Counted from the first letter of the stretch, positions 17,801-27,979 are shown. The stretch is DNA of 64,000 nucleotides from Clostridium minihomine (GCF_900240385.1 NZ_OEQH01000003.1:434001-498000), one strand, 5' to 3'. The notes: generated from the letters alone by a model not told the origin. Made by a program: numbers and translations.

Positions 17801-18656
17801 CCACCTTTTCGTAAACTCCATACTCGTCCCAGATATTTTCCAGACGATGGAGAACATCGGTCACTTCTTCTTTCTTCTTCAGCGTAACCATTACAATCAG
17901 CGCATTAATCAAGCTAAGGGGTGCCACAATTGCATCCACAAAAGAAGCCATGTTGCTGCGGGCCAAAAGCAAAAAATCCGCCGGCGTCGCCAAAGGCGAC
18001 AAAACGCTGTCTGTAATGGCAATTACCTTTGCACCCCGGTCTGAAGCAAAATGCATTGCTTTAACCGCCCGTTTGGAATACCGGGGAAAGCTGATGCCAA
18101 TGACTGCATCGGAATCGTTGACGCGAATCATCTTTTCAAAAATTTCGGCTTCACTGGTAATATCCACCAACTGGACATTTTCAAAAATCAGACCAAAATA
18201 ATAGGATAAAAAAGTTGCCAGCGCCAAGGAACTTCTGGCGCCCAGAATATAGATTTTCCGCGATTCCGCAATGGCATCCACCGCCGCATAAAAATCTTTG
18301 CGTGAGGTTTCTTCCAAGGTTCTGCGAATCATGTCAATGTCCTGATTCATAATGGAAGATAACACATCTGCGTTACCCATATTATTGATCGTCACGTCAA
18401 TTCTCTGTACTGAAGTCAGCCGGCTGCGAATCATCTCCTGCATGGCCTGCTGCAATTCCGGGTAACCGCTGTAACCGATCTCAGTGGCAAAGCGCACCAC
18501 CGTGGATTCACTGACCCCCACCGTAGAGCCCAGCCGAGAGGCCGTCATATAAGCCACTTTGTCATAATGCTCTAAAATATATTTTGCGATCAACTTTTGT
18601 CCCTTTGAGAACTCCGGCATATGATTGATAATTCTTGCCGTCAGCTGACTATTCAT
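17772..18656 (-). CDS. MurR/RpiR-family transcriptional regulator
   Basis: 294 residues. N-terminal HTH domain (about 1-77; AKYILEHYDKVAYMTASRLG and VGVSESTVVRFATEIGYSGY as parts) and C-terminal SIS sugar-phosphate-binding domain (about 125-255, with ILGARSSLALA and GISFPRYSKRAV). Such proteins sense phosphosugars. No sugar genes adjoin; downstream is the flavoprotein, cmk, plsC, ispH-rpsA. A promoter at 18729-18757 with a flanking inverted repeat suggests autoregulation. Confidence 0.92.
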   Translation of the reverse strand: MNSQLTARIINHMPEFSKGQKLIAKYILEHYDKVAYMTASRLGSTVGVSESTVVRFATEIGYSGYPELQQAMQEMIRSRLTSVQRIDVTINNMGNADVLSSIMNQDIDMIRRTLEETSRKDFYAAVDAIAESRKIYILGARSSLALATFLSYYFGLIFENVQLVDITSEAEIFEKMIRVNDSDAVIGISFPRYSKRAVKAMHFASDRGAKVIAITDSVLSPLATPADFLLLARSNMASFVDAIVAPLSLINALIVMVTLKKKEEVTDVLHRLENIWDEYGVYEKVDEKEIDSKK

Positions 18657-18728
18657 AATCCTGCATTCCTCCGCTCATTTCACATTCATTTCCTGTAAGC
18701 CCACAAGAGAACCAAAATCTTTTCATTC

Positions 18729-18757
18729 ATATTAAATCTTAATCCTGCAAAAATCAA
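18729..18757 (-). promoter_or_regulatory. Promoter of the RpiR-led operon
   Basis: TTGATT (18752-18757) and TAATAT (18729-18734) 17 bases apart on the minus strand, about 70 bases before the regulator start. Confidence 0.6.
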
Positions 18758-18802
18758 GAGAAAATTAGAAAGTTTCTTGAAATTTCGATTTATTTTTGCA
18801 GG
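18744..18802. repeat. Inverted repeat CCTGCAAAAAT flanking the RpiR promoter -35
   Basis: CCTGCAAAAAT (18744-18754) and its exact complement (18792-18802) lie 37 bases apart, one arm covering the spacer and -35 of the promoter. Between them are GAAATTTC and GAAACTTTC half-palindromes. A regulator site or a looping site is possible. Confidence 0.45.
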
Positions 18803-18823
18803 AAATCTTAAAATCTCATGCAA

Positions 18824-18850
18824 TAAAAAAGAAAACTGCCCGAAGGGCAG
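18824..18850 (-). terminator. Intrinsic terminator of the DUF5685/J-domain operon
   Basis: CTGCCCTTCGGGCAG followed by TTTTCTTTTTT on the minus strand, 16 bases after the membrane-protein gene stop. Confidence 0.85.
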
Positions 18851-18866
18851 CTTTGTATTCCTGTTT

Positions 18867-19412
18867 TTATTTTTTAGTAAGCCATTGGCGGGCAAAAGGA
18901 TGAAGTCTTTGATAATACTTCACCACAAGGCCAGACAAAGTAACATCATAAAGCAAAAAAACAAAATTCCCGGCCAACAGCAGTACCAATGGAGTTGCAC
19001 TGCCAAACACCAAAAAGCTTTCCATTGGAATGCCTAAAATAGAAACTGCCAGAAAAAATCCTGCAATCATTGTTACATTAAAGACACAAAATTTTAAAAT
19101 CCAAGCAACTACAGAAAATCTGAGCCGTTCCAAAAGAGCTTTTAAAATGGGATAATACCCAAAAAACAAGATATAAAGCACAACCGCCTCTTTATCCCCT
19201 GCTAAAAACAAAGATAAAAGAGAAACAGCACCATACACCGGCCACGCCCAGCGAATCCCCATCTCGACCACAACTACCATACAAGGCAGCCCGGCCAACG
19301 CAGGCAAACCATAGGTTGCAATTGGAATTAGTCCTGTCAAAAACATTAAAACAGCCGATAATGCCACGGCCATTCCACAAAAGGCAACCTGAGCGCTTTT
19401 ATTTAGCAGCAT
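18867..19412 (-). CDS. Integral membrane protein, ECF-S-like, unassigned
   Basis: 181 residues from ATG at 19412, which overlaps the J-domain gene by 10 bases. Five or six hydrophobic segments; layout AFCGMAVALSAVLMFLTGL at the N-terminus and a conserved-looking FFGYYPILKALLE in the middle recall small substrate-binding subunits of ECF transporters, but no substrate motif was recognised. Third gene of a tightly overlapping trio. Function is unknown; a link to the J-domain protein is suggested only by overlap. Confidence 0.75.
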   Translation of the reverse strand: MLLNKSAQVAFCGMAVALSAVLMFLTGLIPIATYGLPALAGLPCMVVVVEMGIRWAWPVYGAVSLLSLFLAGDKEAVVLYILFFGYYPILKALLERLRFSVVAWILKFCVFNVTMIAGFFLAVSILGIPMESFLVFGSATPLVLLLAGNFVFLLYDVTLSGLVVKYYQRLHPFARQWLTKK

Positions 19413-20065
19413 GGAATCAAATCCCCACCCATACATTCACAACAGGAATCCGCACACAACAGCGCACAGCAAGTGTCACAGGAAGAACATCCTCCCGCAT
19501 TGCCATAAGAAGTATTATAGCCGCCATACATGCCGCTTCGCTGATTCATAGACTGGTTTAAAGCAGCCCGGAATTCCAGATTATTGGGGTCCATCTGGCA
19601 AGCCCGCGCAAAGTGATTATGGGCTTCTTCCAGCCACCCCCGCTTGTAAAGAACGGTTCCTTTCAGGAAATACCATTCCCCGTTGCGGCCTTCCAGCGGC
19701 ACACCGTTCAGAATTTGCTCCGCATCCGCGATGCGGCCGGCCATAATCAGATTGCGGACATCGCCAAAGCCGGAGGGTGCAGCACCACCGCCATAACCAT
19801 AGCCGCCATAACTGTTCTGATAACCGCCATAGCTTCTGGAGCCCTCGTTAAAAGGTGCCCCACCGCTGTTTTTATTTTTTCTGAGGCTCATAATTTGATC
19901 ATAAGCTTCATTGATTTCTTTCATTTTCTCGCTGGCCAAGTCCGCAATCGGACTTCCCGCATAATTATCCGGGTGATATTTTTTAGCCAGCTCCCGGTAA
20001 GCGGCCTTCACCTGTTCATCCGTTGCCGCAGGAGAAACCCCCAGTATTTTATATGGATCAGACAT
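19403..20065 (-). CDS. J-domain protein with TPR-like repeats and Cys-rich tail
   Basis: 220 residues from ATG at 20065 (AAAGGAG upstream). J domain 3-65 with HPD at 31-33, which stimulates an Hsp70 ATPase; a Gly/Tyr-rich linker (about 75-110); two TPR-like helix pairs (about 115-180, YFLKGTVLYKRGWLEEA); and a tail of about 28 residues with ten Cys ending DLIPCC. It lacks the DnaJ zinc and substrate domains, so it is a class C J protein with its own target. The Cys tail could bind metal or be lipidated. It overlaps DUF5685 by 8 bases and the membrane gene by 10. Confidence 0.88.
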   Translation of the reverse strand: MSDPYKILGVSPAATDEQVKAAYRELAKKYHPDNYAGSPIADLASEKMKEINEAYDQIMSLRKNKNSGGAPFNEGSRSYGGYQNSYGGYGYGGGAAPSGFGDVRNLIMAGRIADAEQILNGVPLEGRNGEWYFLKGTVLYKRGWLEEAHNHFARACQMDPNNLEFRAALNQSMNQRSGMYGGYNTSYGNAGGCSSCDTCCALLCADSCCECMGGDLIPCC

Positions 20066-20948
20066 CGTTTTTCTCCTTTTCCCATTTTTGCATAAATTCT
20101 TTTTGCATTTGCGGCAGGCCAAGACAAACAATATTCGTCAGGATTGACGCAAACTGCCGAAGATCCAGCAGCTGAAACGCGGCAATTGCCTGAGAAACCG
20201 TCATGTTTAACACTTGATTGCACCTGTCGGCAGCTTCTTTCATCTGCTCATCGGTGCTTTGGGTGGTTAGTCCATAGTCACGCACAAAGGGATTGAACGC
20301 ATTTTTTTTCAAATCCTTTGGTATATCGTCGGCGGCATCCATCAAATAAACCCATCGGCCTAAAAAATATCCAAACTGCTCCAGAATACGAAATTCCGGA
20401 CTATCCGGTTCTGTCAGTTGAGAAAAAACGCCGGAAAGCATTTGAGCGGTAGGTTCTGCACAGGCATCCAGCGGCGGATCTTTTTGCTGTTCTGTCTGCC
20501 TTTGTAATTCCATAGCCTGGGCAACCGTACCTTCCAGTGCAGGAAATTCCCGCGCGGCTTTTTTATGTGCCCGGCTGGCAAAAGGAAGAAAAAAAACAGC
20601 CCTGATTCGGGAAGTCCAGCCCGGATCCCTCAGGTCATCCTTCACTTTATAATATGTCATAATCGCAGACAATGCAGAGGCAAACACCAGTTCGGGCTGT
20701 TCCCCTTTGTTAAAGGTGCATTTTTTCAGGGGATTGACAACGCATCTTCCCTTTTCAAACCCACAGCACTCATCAGAGCGAGACATCATCAGCATCGCCA
20801 GAAACGTACAGTCATAGCTTAAAGTCATTCTGGCCATAGCACCATAGCTTTTACCCAACTGCCTGCACAGGGAACAATAAACACCTTTATACTGCTCAAA
20901 TTCCCGGACAAGCAGTTCGGATTGTTGGGGTTTGATGTAACCGAACAC
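20058..20948 (-). CDS. DUF5685-family protein
   Basis: 296 residues, recognised as DUF5685 by the N-terminus FGYIKPQQSELLVREFEQYKG (ends FGYIKP and EQYKG), CSLCRQLG near 25, LSYDCTFLAML near 45 and the Cys cluster of residues about 60-78 (CCGFEKGRC and NPLKKC). Mostly helical, no membrane segment. A late DAADDIPKDLKKNAFNP resembles the Asp-rich helix of some terpene-synthase-like folds, but that is only a likeness. First gene of the trio; function unknown. The ATG has GAGGAG before it. Confidence 0.8.
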   Translation of the reverse strand: MFGYIKPQQSELLVREFEQYKGVYCSLCRQLGKSYGAMARMTLSYDCTFLAMLMMSRSDECCGFEKGRCVVNPLKKCTFNKGEQPELVFASALSAIMTYYKVKDDLRDPGWTSRIRAVFFLPFASRAHKKAAREFPALEGTVAQAMELQRQTEQQKDPPLDACAEPTAQMLSGVFSQLTEPDSPEFRILEQFGYFLGRWVYLMDAADDIPKDLKKNAFNPFVRDYGLTTQSTDEQMKEAADRCNQVLNMTVSQAIAAFQLLDLRQFASILTNIVCLGLPQMQKEFMQKWEKEKNDV

Positions 20949-21123
20949 ATAATTCTCCTCACATTGGCTTGTACGATATATTTTACTATATTTTAAGCCT
21001 TTATTTAATTAATAATCTGTAAATTTTTTCACTTCTGTCGAAAAGCGTCGATTATTTAGGGCATAGACCGTATGATTATAGAAATTTTTTACAAATTTTT
21101 ACGCCAAAACAGCTGAAAATGCA

Positions 21124-21152
21124 TTGACAAACATTCTGCTTTCCCATATAAT
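21124..21152 (+). promoter_or_regulatory. Consensus SigA promoter of the zinc-ribbon gene
   Basis: TTGACA (21124-21129), 17 bases, TATAAT (21147-21152): a perfect match to the housekeeping consensus, so strong expression is expected. The 5' leader to 21209 is about 50 bases. Confidence 0.85.
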
Positions 21153-21208
21153 GAATGCAATGCCCGCCATGGTAGGGTATAATTAAACAGAACGAGGTAT
21201 CATATTTC

Positions 21209-21493
21209 ATGTACGAAGACAAAATTTTAATTTGCAAAGACTGCGGCGCAGAATTCGAATTCACCGCCGGCGAGCAGGAGTTTTATGCGGAGAAGGGCTT
21301 CACTAATGAACCCCAGCGCTGCAAGCCCTGCCGTTCCAACCGTAAGGGCTCCAGAGGCGAGTCCTCTGAAAGAGCTCCCAGAGAAATGTTTGAGGCAGTC
21401 TGCGCATCTTGCGGTACCACCTGCAAGGTTCCTTTCCAGCCCCGCGACGAGCGTCCTGTTTTCTGCAGCGACTGCTTTGCGGCAAGAAGATAA
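21209..21493 (+). CDS. Double zinc-ribbon protein
   Basis: 94 residues with four CxxC pairs: C9/C12 with C38/C41, and C65/C68 with C86/C89. Each pair of knuckles forms a zinc ribbon of the family annotated as zinc-ribbon domain protein; a basic linker (42-58) joins them. The small size, basic charge and consensus promoter suggest an abundant nucleic-acid- or ribosome-associated protein, but no function is established. Single-gene unit between a strong promoter and the terminator at 21558. Confidence 0.9.
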   Translation: MYEDKILICKDCGAEFEFTAGEQEFYAEKGFTNEPQRCKPCRSNRKGSRGESSERAPREMFEAVCASCGTTCKVPFQPRDERPVFCSDCFAARR

Positions 21494-21557
21494 CCAAAAG
21501 GGTTTGACCGCTATTATAGATAGGTCCCCTCGAAGTTTATTTCATCATTTCTGAATT

Positions 21558-21611
21558 AAAAAATGCGCTGAGAACGCGCAGGCTAAGCCTGTCGTTCAAG
21601 CGCATTTTTTT
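21558..21611. terminator. Bidirectional terminator between convergent genes
   Basis: AAAAAATGCGCT pairs with AGCGCATTTTTT around an inner stem ACG..AGGCT/AGCCT..CGT. It serves the zinc-ribbon gene (+) and the LysM-GH18 gene (-). Confidence 0.8.
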
Positions 21612-21622
21612 GCGTTTCAGTG

Positions 21623-22903
21623 TCAAAAGGCAAGGATGCGGTACAACGCATTGAGCACCAGCCAATTTTGCGGAAAAGGCCGCATTAAATTCCAATACCC
21701 CACCCCAAGGAATCCGTATTCCGGAATTAAAGCCAGCTTACTCCGAATACTGCGGGCATCTTCAAACCAAACCTCGTGGACTTCTCCCTGATTGTTGGTG
21801 TATTGAAAATGCGGAGCCTGTGCTCTTTCATCAAACAAGATTTCCGCACGGTATTCCCGGGCAAGGCGAACTGCCTCTATATTCGAAATAGACTGTGCCC
21901 GAGTGGTTCCCCGAACAAAAGGCAAAGGCCAGTCATAGCCATAATTAGGCATTCCCATATAGATTTTATTCCGTGCAATCTGGGTCACCGCATAATCTAA
22001 CACCGCGCGGATATTGGGAATTGGTGCCACCGCCATGGGCGGACCATAGGTATATCCCCACTCATATGTCATGAGCAGCACCGCATTGGCCGCAGCCCCC
22101 AAGCCGCCGTAATCGTGCCCTTCGTATAAAAGCCCCGGCTGATCGCTGGAGGTTTTCGGCGCCAGCGCCACAATCACCTCAAAACCTTCCGCATTAAAAC
22201 GGGTGGTAGCGTTTTGAACGAACTGCACATACCGATCGCGATCCGTAGGATAAATAAACTCAAAATCCACATCCATACCTTTATAATTTTTTTGGCGCAT
22301 AGTGGTAAGAACATTATCCAAAAGGCGATTTTGCACCTGCATATCATTGAGTGCACGGTGGGCCAGTTCATTGCTGAATCCACCGTCTTCCGTTAATGTG
22401 GACAGATGCAGTAAGGGGGCAACCCCATATTGCCGTGCAATAAAAATGAGTTCTTCATCATCCAGTGGAATCAAATCGCCGTCAAAGGTAAATCCATAGG
22501 TAAAAGGCGTTGCATAGGTCATAAAAGGCATGGTTTGACGGTATAGCGTTCGATCCACAAAAGGATATGCATATCCATTTACCCGCATATCCCCCAAACG
22601 GGGCTGTTCAAAAGAAATAACCAGGCGTTCTCCGGGATGGATCCTGTTCAAGGCACCCAATTTGGTATTATTGCGATATAGCTCATTTACGGTAATTCCG
22701 TACTGCTGCGCAATAGAGTAAACCGTTTCTCCTGCTTCTACCACATGAACCCGGCGCGGGAATAAAATGACAAGGGTTTGCCCGACCACCAAACGGTTGG
22801 GCTCCCCCAACTCATTATACTGAATGATGTCGCTGGCAGGTATCCCATATTGATTCGCAATCGAATTTATGGTTTCTCCCGGCTGAACCACATGAATTGT
22901 CAT
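21623..22903 (-). CDS. LysM-GH18 spore peptidoglycan hydrolase (YaaH/SleL-like)
   Basis: 426 residues from ATG at 22903 (GGGGAG upstream; an in-frame TTG at 22909 is less likely). Two LysM domains (about 3-48 and 52-97, each with the VxxGETxxSIAxQYGI core) bind glycan; residues about 105-426 are a glycoside hydrolase 18 barrel with DVDFE at 211-215, E215 being the catalytic acid. The same layout is found in YaaH and SleL, N-acetylglucosaminidases that act on spore cortex fragments at germination. No signal peptide, as usual for those spore enzymes. Confidence 0.92.
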   Translation of the reverse strand: MTIHVVQPGETINSIANQYGIPASDIIQYNELGEPNRLVVGQTLVILFPRRVHVVEAGETVYSIAQQYGITVNELYRNNTKLGALNRIHPGERLVISFEQPRLGDMRVNGYAYPFVDRTLYRQTMPFMTYATPFTYGFTFDGDLIPLDDEELIFIARQYGVAPLLHLSTLTEDGGFSNELAHRALNDMQVQNRLLDNVLTTMRQKNYKGMDVDFEFIYPTDRDRYVQFVQNATTRFNAEGFEVIVALAPKTSSDQPGLLYEGHDYGGLGAAANAVLLMTYEWGYTYGPPMAVAPIPNIRAVLDYAVTQIARNKIYMGMPNYGYDWPLPFVRGTTRAQSISNIEAVRLAREYRAEILFDERAQAPHFQYTNNQGEVHEVWFEDARSIRSKLALIPEYGFLGVGYWNLMRPFPQNWLVLNALYRILAF

Positions 22904-22973
22904 AAACAACGCTCCCCTTTCCCCTTCTCATAAATATATGAAAGAAAAAAAGGAAAGTATGCGTAAAATCAGT

Positions 22974-23013
22974 GCAAAAGCACGGCAGGGATCACTCCCG
23001 CCGTGCTTTTGCC
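22974..23013. terminator. Terminator hairpin overlapping the uvrA stop
   Basis: GCAAAAGCACGGCAGGGA and its near-complement form an 18-bp stem with a 4-base loop holding part of the uvrA stop codon (22992-22994). Few T follow on the minus strand, so strength is uncertain. Confidence 0.55.
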
Positions 23014-25835
23014 TGTTCCAATGCTTTTTTCAGATATTTCCCGGTATAAGAAGCGTCCACCTGAATGACCTGTTCCGGTGTTCCGGTGGCCACCAAAGTG
23101 CCCCCCTTATCTCCGCCTTCTGGCCCCAAGTCAATAATATAATCTGCGGTTTTAATCAGATCCAGATTGTGTTCGATTACTACCACGGAATTTCCCGCAT
23201 CCACCAGCTTTTGAAGAACCTGAATCAGCCGGTGCACGTCTGCCACATGCAGCCCGGTCGTGGGCTCGTCCAAAATATAAATGGTGCGCCCGGTCGGCCG
23301 CTTCGACAATTCCGTCGCCAGCTTAACCCGCTGGGCTTCACCGCCTGACAATGTGGTGGCGGGCTGGCCAATTTTGATATAGCCCAGACCCACGTCATAA
23401 AGGGTTTGCAGCTTTCGTTGGATTTTGGGGATGCTCGAGAAAAACTCCAGCCCTTCCTCCACGGTCATTTCCAACACATCGTAAATATTTTTTCCCTTAT
23501 AGCGAATCTCTAACGTTTCTCGGTTATACCGTTTGCCTTTGCAGATATCGCAGGGAACATAAACATCGGGAAGAAAATGCATCTCAATTTTTAAAATTCC
23601 GTCGCCCTGGCAAGCTTCACAGCGTCCGCCCTTGACATTAAAAGAAAAACGTCCGGAAGAAAACCCGCGCAGCTTAGCATCCTGAGTGGACGCGTACAGC
23701 TCTCGAATATCCGTAAACACACCGGTATAAGTGGCCGGGTTGGAACGGGGCGTACGCCCGATCGGAGCCTGATTAATTTCGATTACCTTATCCAGCTCTT
23801 CCACTCCCAAAATTTCTTTGTGGGCACCGGGGCGGGTTTTCGCGCCATTGAGCTGACCGGCCAATGATTTATATAAAATTTCATTGATCAAAGAGGATTT
23901 TCCCGAACCGGACACCCCGGTTACACAGACAAATTCTCCCAATGGAATTTCCACCGTCAGGTTTTTTAGATTGTTCTGGGTGGCTTTTACAATCTTTAAC
24001 TTCTTACCGTTTCCTTTTCGGCGTACCTCTGGAATTTCAATCCGTTTTTTGCCGCTGAGATACTGGCCGGTAATGGAATCCTTGCACTGAATAATATCCT
24101 TGGCCGGCCCGTTATAAATTACATGGCCGCCGTGCACACCCGCACCAGGGCCAATATCCACAATGTGATCGGCGGCCAGCATGGTGTCTTCGTCATGCTC
24201 CACCACCAACACCGTATTGCCCAAATCCCGCAGGTGCTTGAGGGTGTTGAGCAGTTTATCATTGTCCCTTTGATGCAGCCCGATGCTGGGTTCATCCAAA
24301 ATATACAGAACGCCCATCAAAGAAGAACCAATTTGCGTGGCCAGCCGAATTCGCTGGCTTTCGCCACCGGACAGAGTTCCTGCCGAGCGGGACAAAGTCA
24401 AGTATTCAAGCCCTACACTTTGCAAAAAGCCCAGCCGGCTTTTGATTTCTTTCAAAATCGCTTTGGCAATCATGCTTTCCCGAGGAGTCAGCTCCAACTG
24501 ATCCAAAAAGCGGAGCGCCTCAGAAACCGATTTTTCACAGAAATCGCTGATATTGACCCCGCCCACCGTTACCGCCAGACTGGTGGCGGAAAGGCGTTTT
24601 CCGTGGCACTCATCACAGGGAATGGCGCTCATATAAGACTCAATTTCTTCTTTGATCCAATTGCTCTGCGTATCCCGAAAACGGCGCTCCAGATTATTGA
24701 TGACACCTTCAAAATCGGTTTTATAGTGCCCCTGACCGTACTCGCTGGTACGTTCCAGTTTGATTTTTTCCCCCTTGGTACCATACAGTAAAATGTCAAT
24801 GATCTTTTCCGGCAATTCTCCCAACGGGGTATCCAGAGAAAATTTGTAATGCTTTGCAAGACCATTCATGTACATCATGGCGATGCTGCTGCCTTCCATC
24901 GCCCAACCGCTGGCCTTCAGACCACCTTTGCTGATAGAAAGTTTCTTATCCGGAATAATCAGTGCCGGATCAATTTTCATAAACACGCCCAAACCCGTAC
25001 ATTTGGTGCAGGCGCCAGCCGGGTTATTAAACGAGAACATCCGGGGGGTCAGTTCCTCAATGCTTGCTCCGTGTTCCGGGCAGGCATAATTTTGAGAAAA
25101 CAAAATATCTTCGCCGTCCACCACACTGATCACAATCAGCCCATCGGCTAAAGATGCCGCCGTTTCTGCCGAATCGGACAATCGGGAACGGATGTCCGAA
25201 TGAATCACCAAACGATCCACTACAATATCAATGGTATGTTTTTTGTTCTTTTCCAGCTGAATGGTTTCAGACAAATCATATAAAATGCCATCCACACGCA
25301 CGCGCACAAAGCCGCCTTTGCGTGCAGCTTCCAGTTCTTTTACATGTTCGCCTTTGCGGGCTCGAACCACCGGGGCCAAAACTTGAATCTTAGAACCCTC
25401 TGGCAAGGCAAGTACCTTGTCAACTATTTGATCGATGGTCTGCTGTCGAATCTCTTTGCCGCAAACCGGACAATGCGGAATCCCGATTCGGGCATACAGC
25501 AACCGCAGATAGTCATAAATTTCTGTTACCGTGCCCACTGTGGAGCGCGGATTTTTAGAAGTGGTTTTTTGATCAATCGAAATTGCCGGGGACAATCCCT
25601 CAATGTAATCCACATCCGGTTTGTCCAGCTGCCCCAAAAACTGCCGTGCATAGGACGACAGAGATTCCACATAACGGCGCTGCCCTTCCGCATAGATGGT
25701 GTCGAAAGCCAAGGAGGATTTTCCGGATCCCGAAAGGCCGGTCAGAACCACCAGTTCGTCACGGGGGATTTCAATGTCAATATTCTTTAGATTGTGCTCT
25801 CTGGCGCCTTTGACCAGAATGTTTTTTGCTGTCAT
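22992..25835 (-). CDS. uvrA: Excinuclease ABC subunit A
   Basis: 947 residues, full length. Two ABC modules: first Walker [10 protein letters not shown] (about 33-41), second GVSGSGKSS (about 640); signatures [10 protein letters not shown] and [10 protein letters not shown]; Walker B DEPSIGLH and DEPTTGLH. Zinc fingers CPVC/CPEH-type and CEACQGDG...CDICKGKR in the second half. UvrA finds bulky DNA damage and loads UvrB. It follows uvrB after 73 bases and is expected to share its SOS control. Confidence 0.98.
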   Translation of the reverse strand: MTAKNILVKGAREHNLKNIDIEIPRDELVVLTGLSGSGKSSLAFDTIYAEGQRRYVESLSSYARQFLGQLDKPDVDYIEGLSPAISIDQKTTSKNPRSTVGTVTEIYDYLRLLYARIGIPHCPVCGKEIRQQTIDQIVDKVLALPEGSKIQVLAPVVRARKGEHVKELEAARKGGFVRVRVDGILYDLSETIQLEKNKKHTIDIVVDRLVIHSDIRSRLSDSAETAASLADGLIVISVVDGEDILFSQNYACPEHGASIEELTPRMFSFNNPAGACTKCTGLGVFMKIDPALIIPDKKLSISKGGLKASGWAMEGSSIAMMYMNGLAKHYKFSLDTPLGELPEKIIDILLYGTKGEKIKLERTSEYGQGHYKTDFEGVINNLERRFRDTQSNWIKEEIESYMSAIPCDECHGKRLSATSLAVTVGGVNISDFCEKSVSEALRFLDQLELTPRESMIAKAILKEIKSRLGFLQSVGLEYLTLSRSAGTLSGGESQRIRLATQIGSSLMGVLYILDEPSIGLHQRDNDKLLNTLKHLRDLGNTVLVVEHDEDTMLAADHIVDIGPGAGVHGGHVIYNGPAKDIIQCKDSITGQYLSGKKRIEIPEVRRKGNGKKLKIVKATQNNLKNLTVEIPLGEFVCVTGVSGSGKSSLINEILYKSLAGQLNGAKTRPGAHKEILGVEELDKVIEINQAPIGRTPRSNPATYTGVFTDIRELYASTQDAKLRGFSSGRFSFNVKGGRCEACQGDGILKIEMHFLPDVYVPCDICKGKRYNRETLEIRYKGKNIYDVLEMTVEEGLEFFSSIPKIQRKLQTLYDVGLGYIKIGQPATTLSGGEAQRVKLATELSKRPTGRTIYILDEPTTGLHVADVHRLIQVLQKLVDAGNSVVVIEHNLDLIKTADYIIDLGPEGGDKGGTLVATGTPEQVIQVDASYTGKYLKKALEQAKARRE

Positions 25836-25908
25836 AGGATAAAGCCTCCGAAGCCAGTTTGAATTTCATCCATTTAGAATGGAGCGAAAAAAGATCGAAT
25901 TTTTCCAC

Positions 25909-27870
25909 CTATTTCCCGCCGCTTAATTGCTTAATCTTATCCCGCAGATAGGCGGCATGCTCAAATTCCAGCAGTTTTGCCGCCGCCTTCATTTCCCGGG
26001 TTAACTTTTCAATCATCTGCTTGCGCTCTGCTGCGCTCAGGCGCTTGCCCTTCTTGCCTTTTTCCTCGTCCTTATGGGTCGAGATTTCCAGTACATCCGA
26101 CACGCGCTTGATAATCGTCTGGGGAGTAATATTGTGTTCCTCATTATGCTTTTGCTGAATTTCCCGGCGGCGCTGGGTTTCTCGCAAGGCCCGTTCCATA
26201 GACGGCGTTACGGAATCCGCATACATGATAACCTGGCCTTCTGAATTTCGAGCCGCACGCCCGATGGTCTGAATCAAAGATCGCTCAGAACGCAGAAAGC
26301 CCTCTTTGTCTGCATCCAGAATCGCAACCAAAGAAACCTCCGGCAAATCGATCCCTTCACGCAACAGGTTAATTCCAACCAGCACATCAAACTCACCCAG
26401 GCGCAGGTCGCGGATGATTTCCATGCGTTCTACCGTATCGATATCATGGTGCATATACCGCACCTGAATCCCCATGTTTTCCAAATAAGCGGTCAAATCT
26501 TCCGCCATCTTTTTGGTCAAAGTGGTTACCAGAACACGCTGATTTTTCGCGGTACGCAGATTAATTTCTGAAATTAAGTCATCAATCTGCCCTTCCACCG
26601 GCTTTACGATGATTTCCGGATCCACCAGACCCGTGGGGCGAATCACCTGCTCCACTATCTGAGCCGACTTTTGCAGTTCCAGATCGCCCGGGGTAGCACT
26701 GACAAAAATCGCCTGATTTACCCGTTCATAAAACTCGTCAAAATTCAAAGGACGGTTATCAAAAGCCGAAGGCAGACGGAAGCCGAAATTCACCAGTGTT
26801 TCTTTTCTGGCCCGGTCGCCCGCATACATCGAGCGAACCTGAGGCAAAGAAACGTGGGACTCGTCCACAATCAGCAAATAATCCTCCGGAAAATAGTCAA
26901 ACAGTGTAAAGGGCGCACTGCCCGGTTCCCGGCCGGCCAGTACTCGGGAATAGTTTTCGATCCCTTTACAGAAGCCGATCTCTTGCAGCATTTCAATGTC
27001 GTACATAGTGCGCTCCCGAATTCGCTGGGCTTCGATTAATTGCCCATTGGATTCGAAGAATTTGACGCGCTCCTGCATCTCCTGTTCCAAATGCTGAACA
27101 GCCACTTGCATCTTTTCCCGGGGAACAATATAGTGCGAGGCCGGGTAAATAGCCACATGCTTTAGGAAAGCCCTCAGTTCCCCGGTCAGGGCGTTAATTT
27201 CAGAAATCCGTTCGATTTCATCCCCGAAGAACTCCACCCGAATGGCATTTTCATTGGACTGTACCGGGAAAATTTCGACCACATCGCCATGAACCCGAAA
27301 CTTATTACGGATAAAATTGATGTCGTTTCGCTCATATTGTAACTCCACCAGCTTTTTCAGCAGGTCGTCCCGTTTTTTGATCATGCCGGGGCGCAGAGAA
27401 ATCACCATGGTATGGTAATCAATGGGGTTACCCAAGCTGTAAATGCAAGATACGCTGGCCACAATAATCACATCACGCCGTTCTGACAAAGCAGAGGTGG
27501 CAGAGTGGCGCAGTTTGTCGATTTCATCGTTGATGGCGGAATCTTTTTCAATATAAGTATCTGTGGTGGGGATGTATGCTTCCGGCTGATAATAATCGTA
27601 ATAGCTGACGAAATACTCCACCGCATTTTCCGGGAAAAACTCCCGAAACTCTGAGCAAAGCTGGGCAGCCAGCGTTTTATTGTGAGCCAACACCAAAGTG
27701 GGGCGGTTCACCTTTTCAATCACATTGGCCATGGTAAACGTTTTACCGGAACCCGTAACCCCTAATAAAGTTTGTTCCTTGTGGCCGCTGTTCAGTCCCT
27801 GCACCAATTTTTCAATCGCCTTGGGCTGATCGCCCATCGGCTGAAAATTAGAAACCAGTTTAAAATCCAC
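25909..27870 (-). CDS. uvrB: Excinuclease ABC subunit B
   Basis: 653 residues from a GTG at 27870 (GGGGAGGGG about 8 bases before; the frame extends 7 codons further). Walker [11 protein letters not shown], the damage-probing beta-hairpin [12 protein letters not shown], helicase motifs DESHVSLPQ and QTIGRAARN, and a C-terminal UVR domain (about 615-650) that binds UvrC. Verifies lesions in nucleotide excision repair. The promoter at 27911-27939 carries a LexA-like box. Confidence 0.98.
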   Translation of the reverse strand: MDFKLVSNFQPMGDQPKAIEKLVQGLNSGHKEQTLLGVTGSGKTFTMANVIEKVNRPTLVLAHNKTLAAQLCSEFREFFPENAVEYFVSYYDYYQPEAYIPTTDTYIEKDSAINDEIDKLRHSATSALSERRDVIIVASVSCIYSLGNPIDYHTMVISLRPGMIKKRDDLLKKLVELQYERNDINFIRNKFRVHGDVVEIFPVQSNENAIRVEFFGDEIERISEINALTGELRAFLKHVAIYPASHYIVPREKMQVAVQHLEQEMQERVKFFESNGQLIEAQRIRERTMYDIEMLQEIGFCKGIENYSRVLAGREPGSAPFTLFDYFPEDYLLIVDESHVSLPQVRSMYAGDRARKETLVNFGFRLPSAFDNRPLNFDEFYERVNQAIFVSATPGDLELQKSAQIVEQVIRPTGLVDPEIIVKPVEGQIDDLISEINLRTAKNQRVLVTTLTKKMAEDLTAYLENMGIQVRYMHHDIDTVERMEIIRDLRLGEFDVLVGINLLREGIDLPEVSLVAILDADKEGFLRSERSLIQTIGRAARNSEGQVIMYADSVTPSMERALRETQRRREIQQKHNEEHNITPQTIIKRVSDVLEISTHKDEEKGKKGKRLSAAERKQMIEKLTREMKAAAKLLEFEHAAYLRDKIKQLSGGK

Positions 27871-27910
27871 TTTGTCCCCTCCCCACAACAAAATCTTTCT
27901 TAACTGTTAT

Positions 27911-27939
27911 ATGATAGTACATTTGTTCGTTCTTGTCAA
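27911..27939 (-). promoter_or_regulatory. uvrBA promoter with LexA-like operator in the spacer
   Basis: TTGACA (27934-27939), 17 bases, TATCAT (27911-27916) on the minus strand. Between them CGAACAAATGTACT (27916-27929) resembles the Gram-positive SOS box CGAAC-N4-GTTCG, with a perfect left half and a mismatched right half. Binding there would block polymerase. SOS control of uvrBA is established in Firmicutes. Confidence 0.65.
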
Positions 27940-27979
27940 CTGTTGGTCGATTCCTGTTTTTGCATTTTATGGCAAAACA

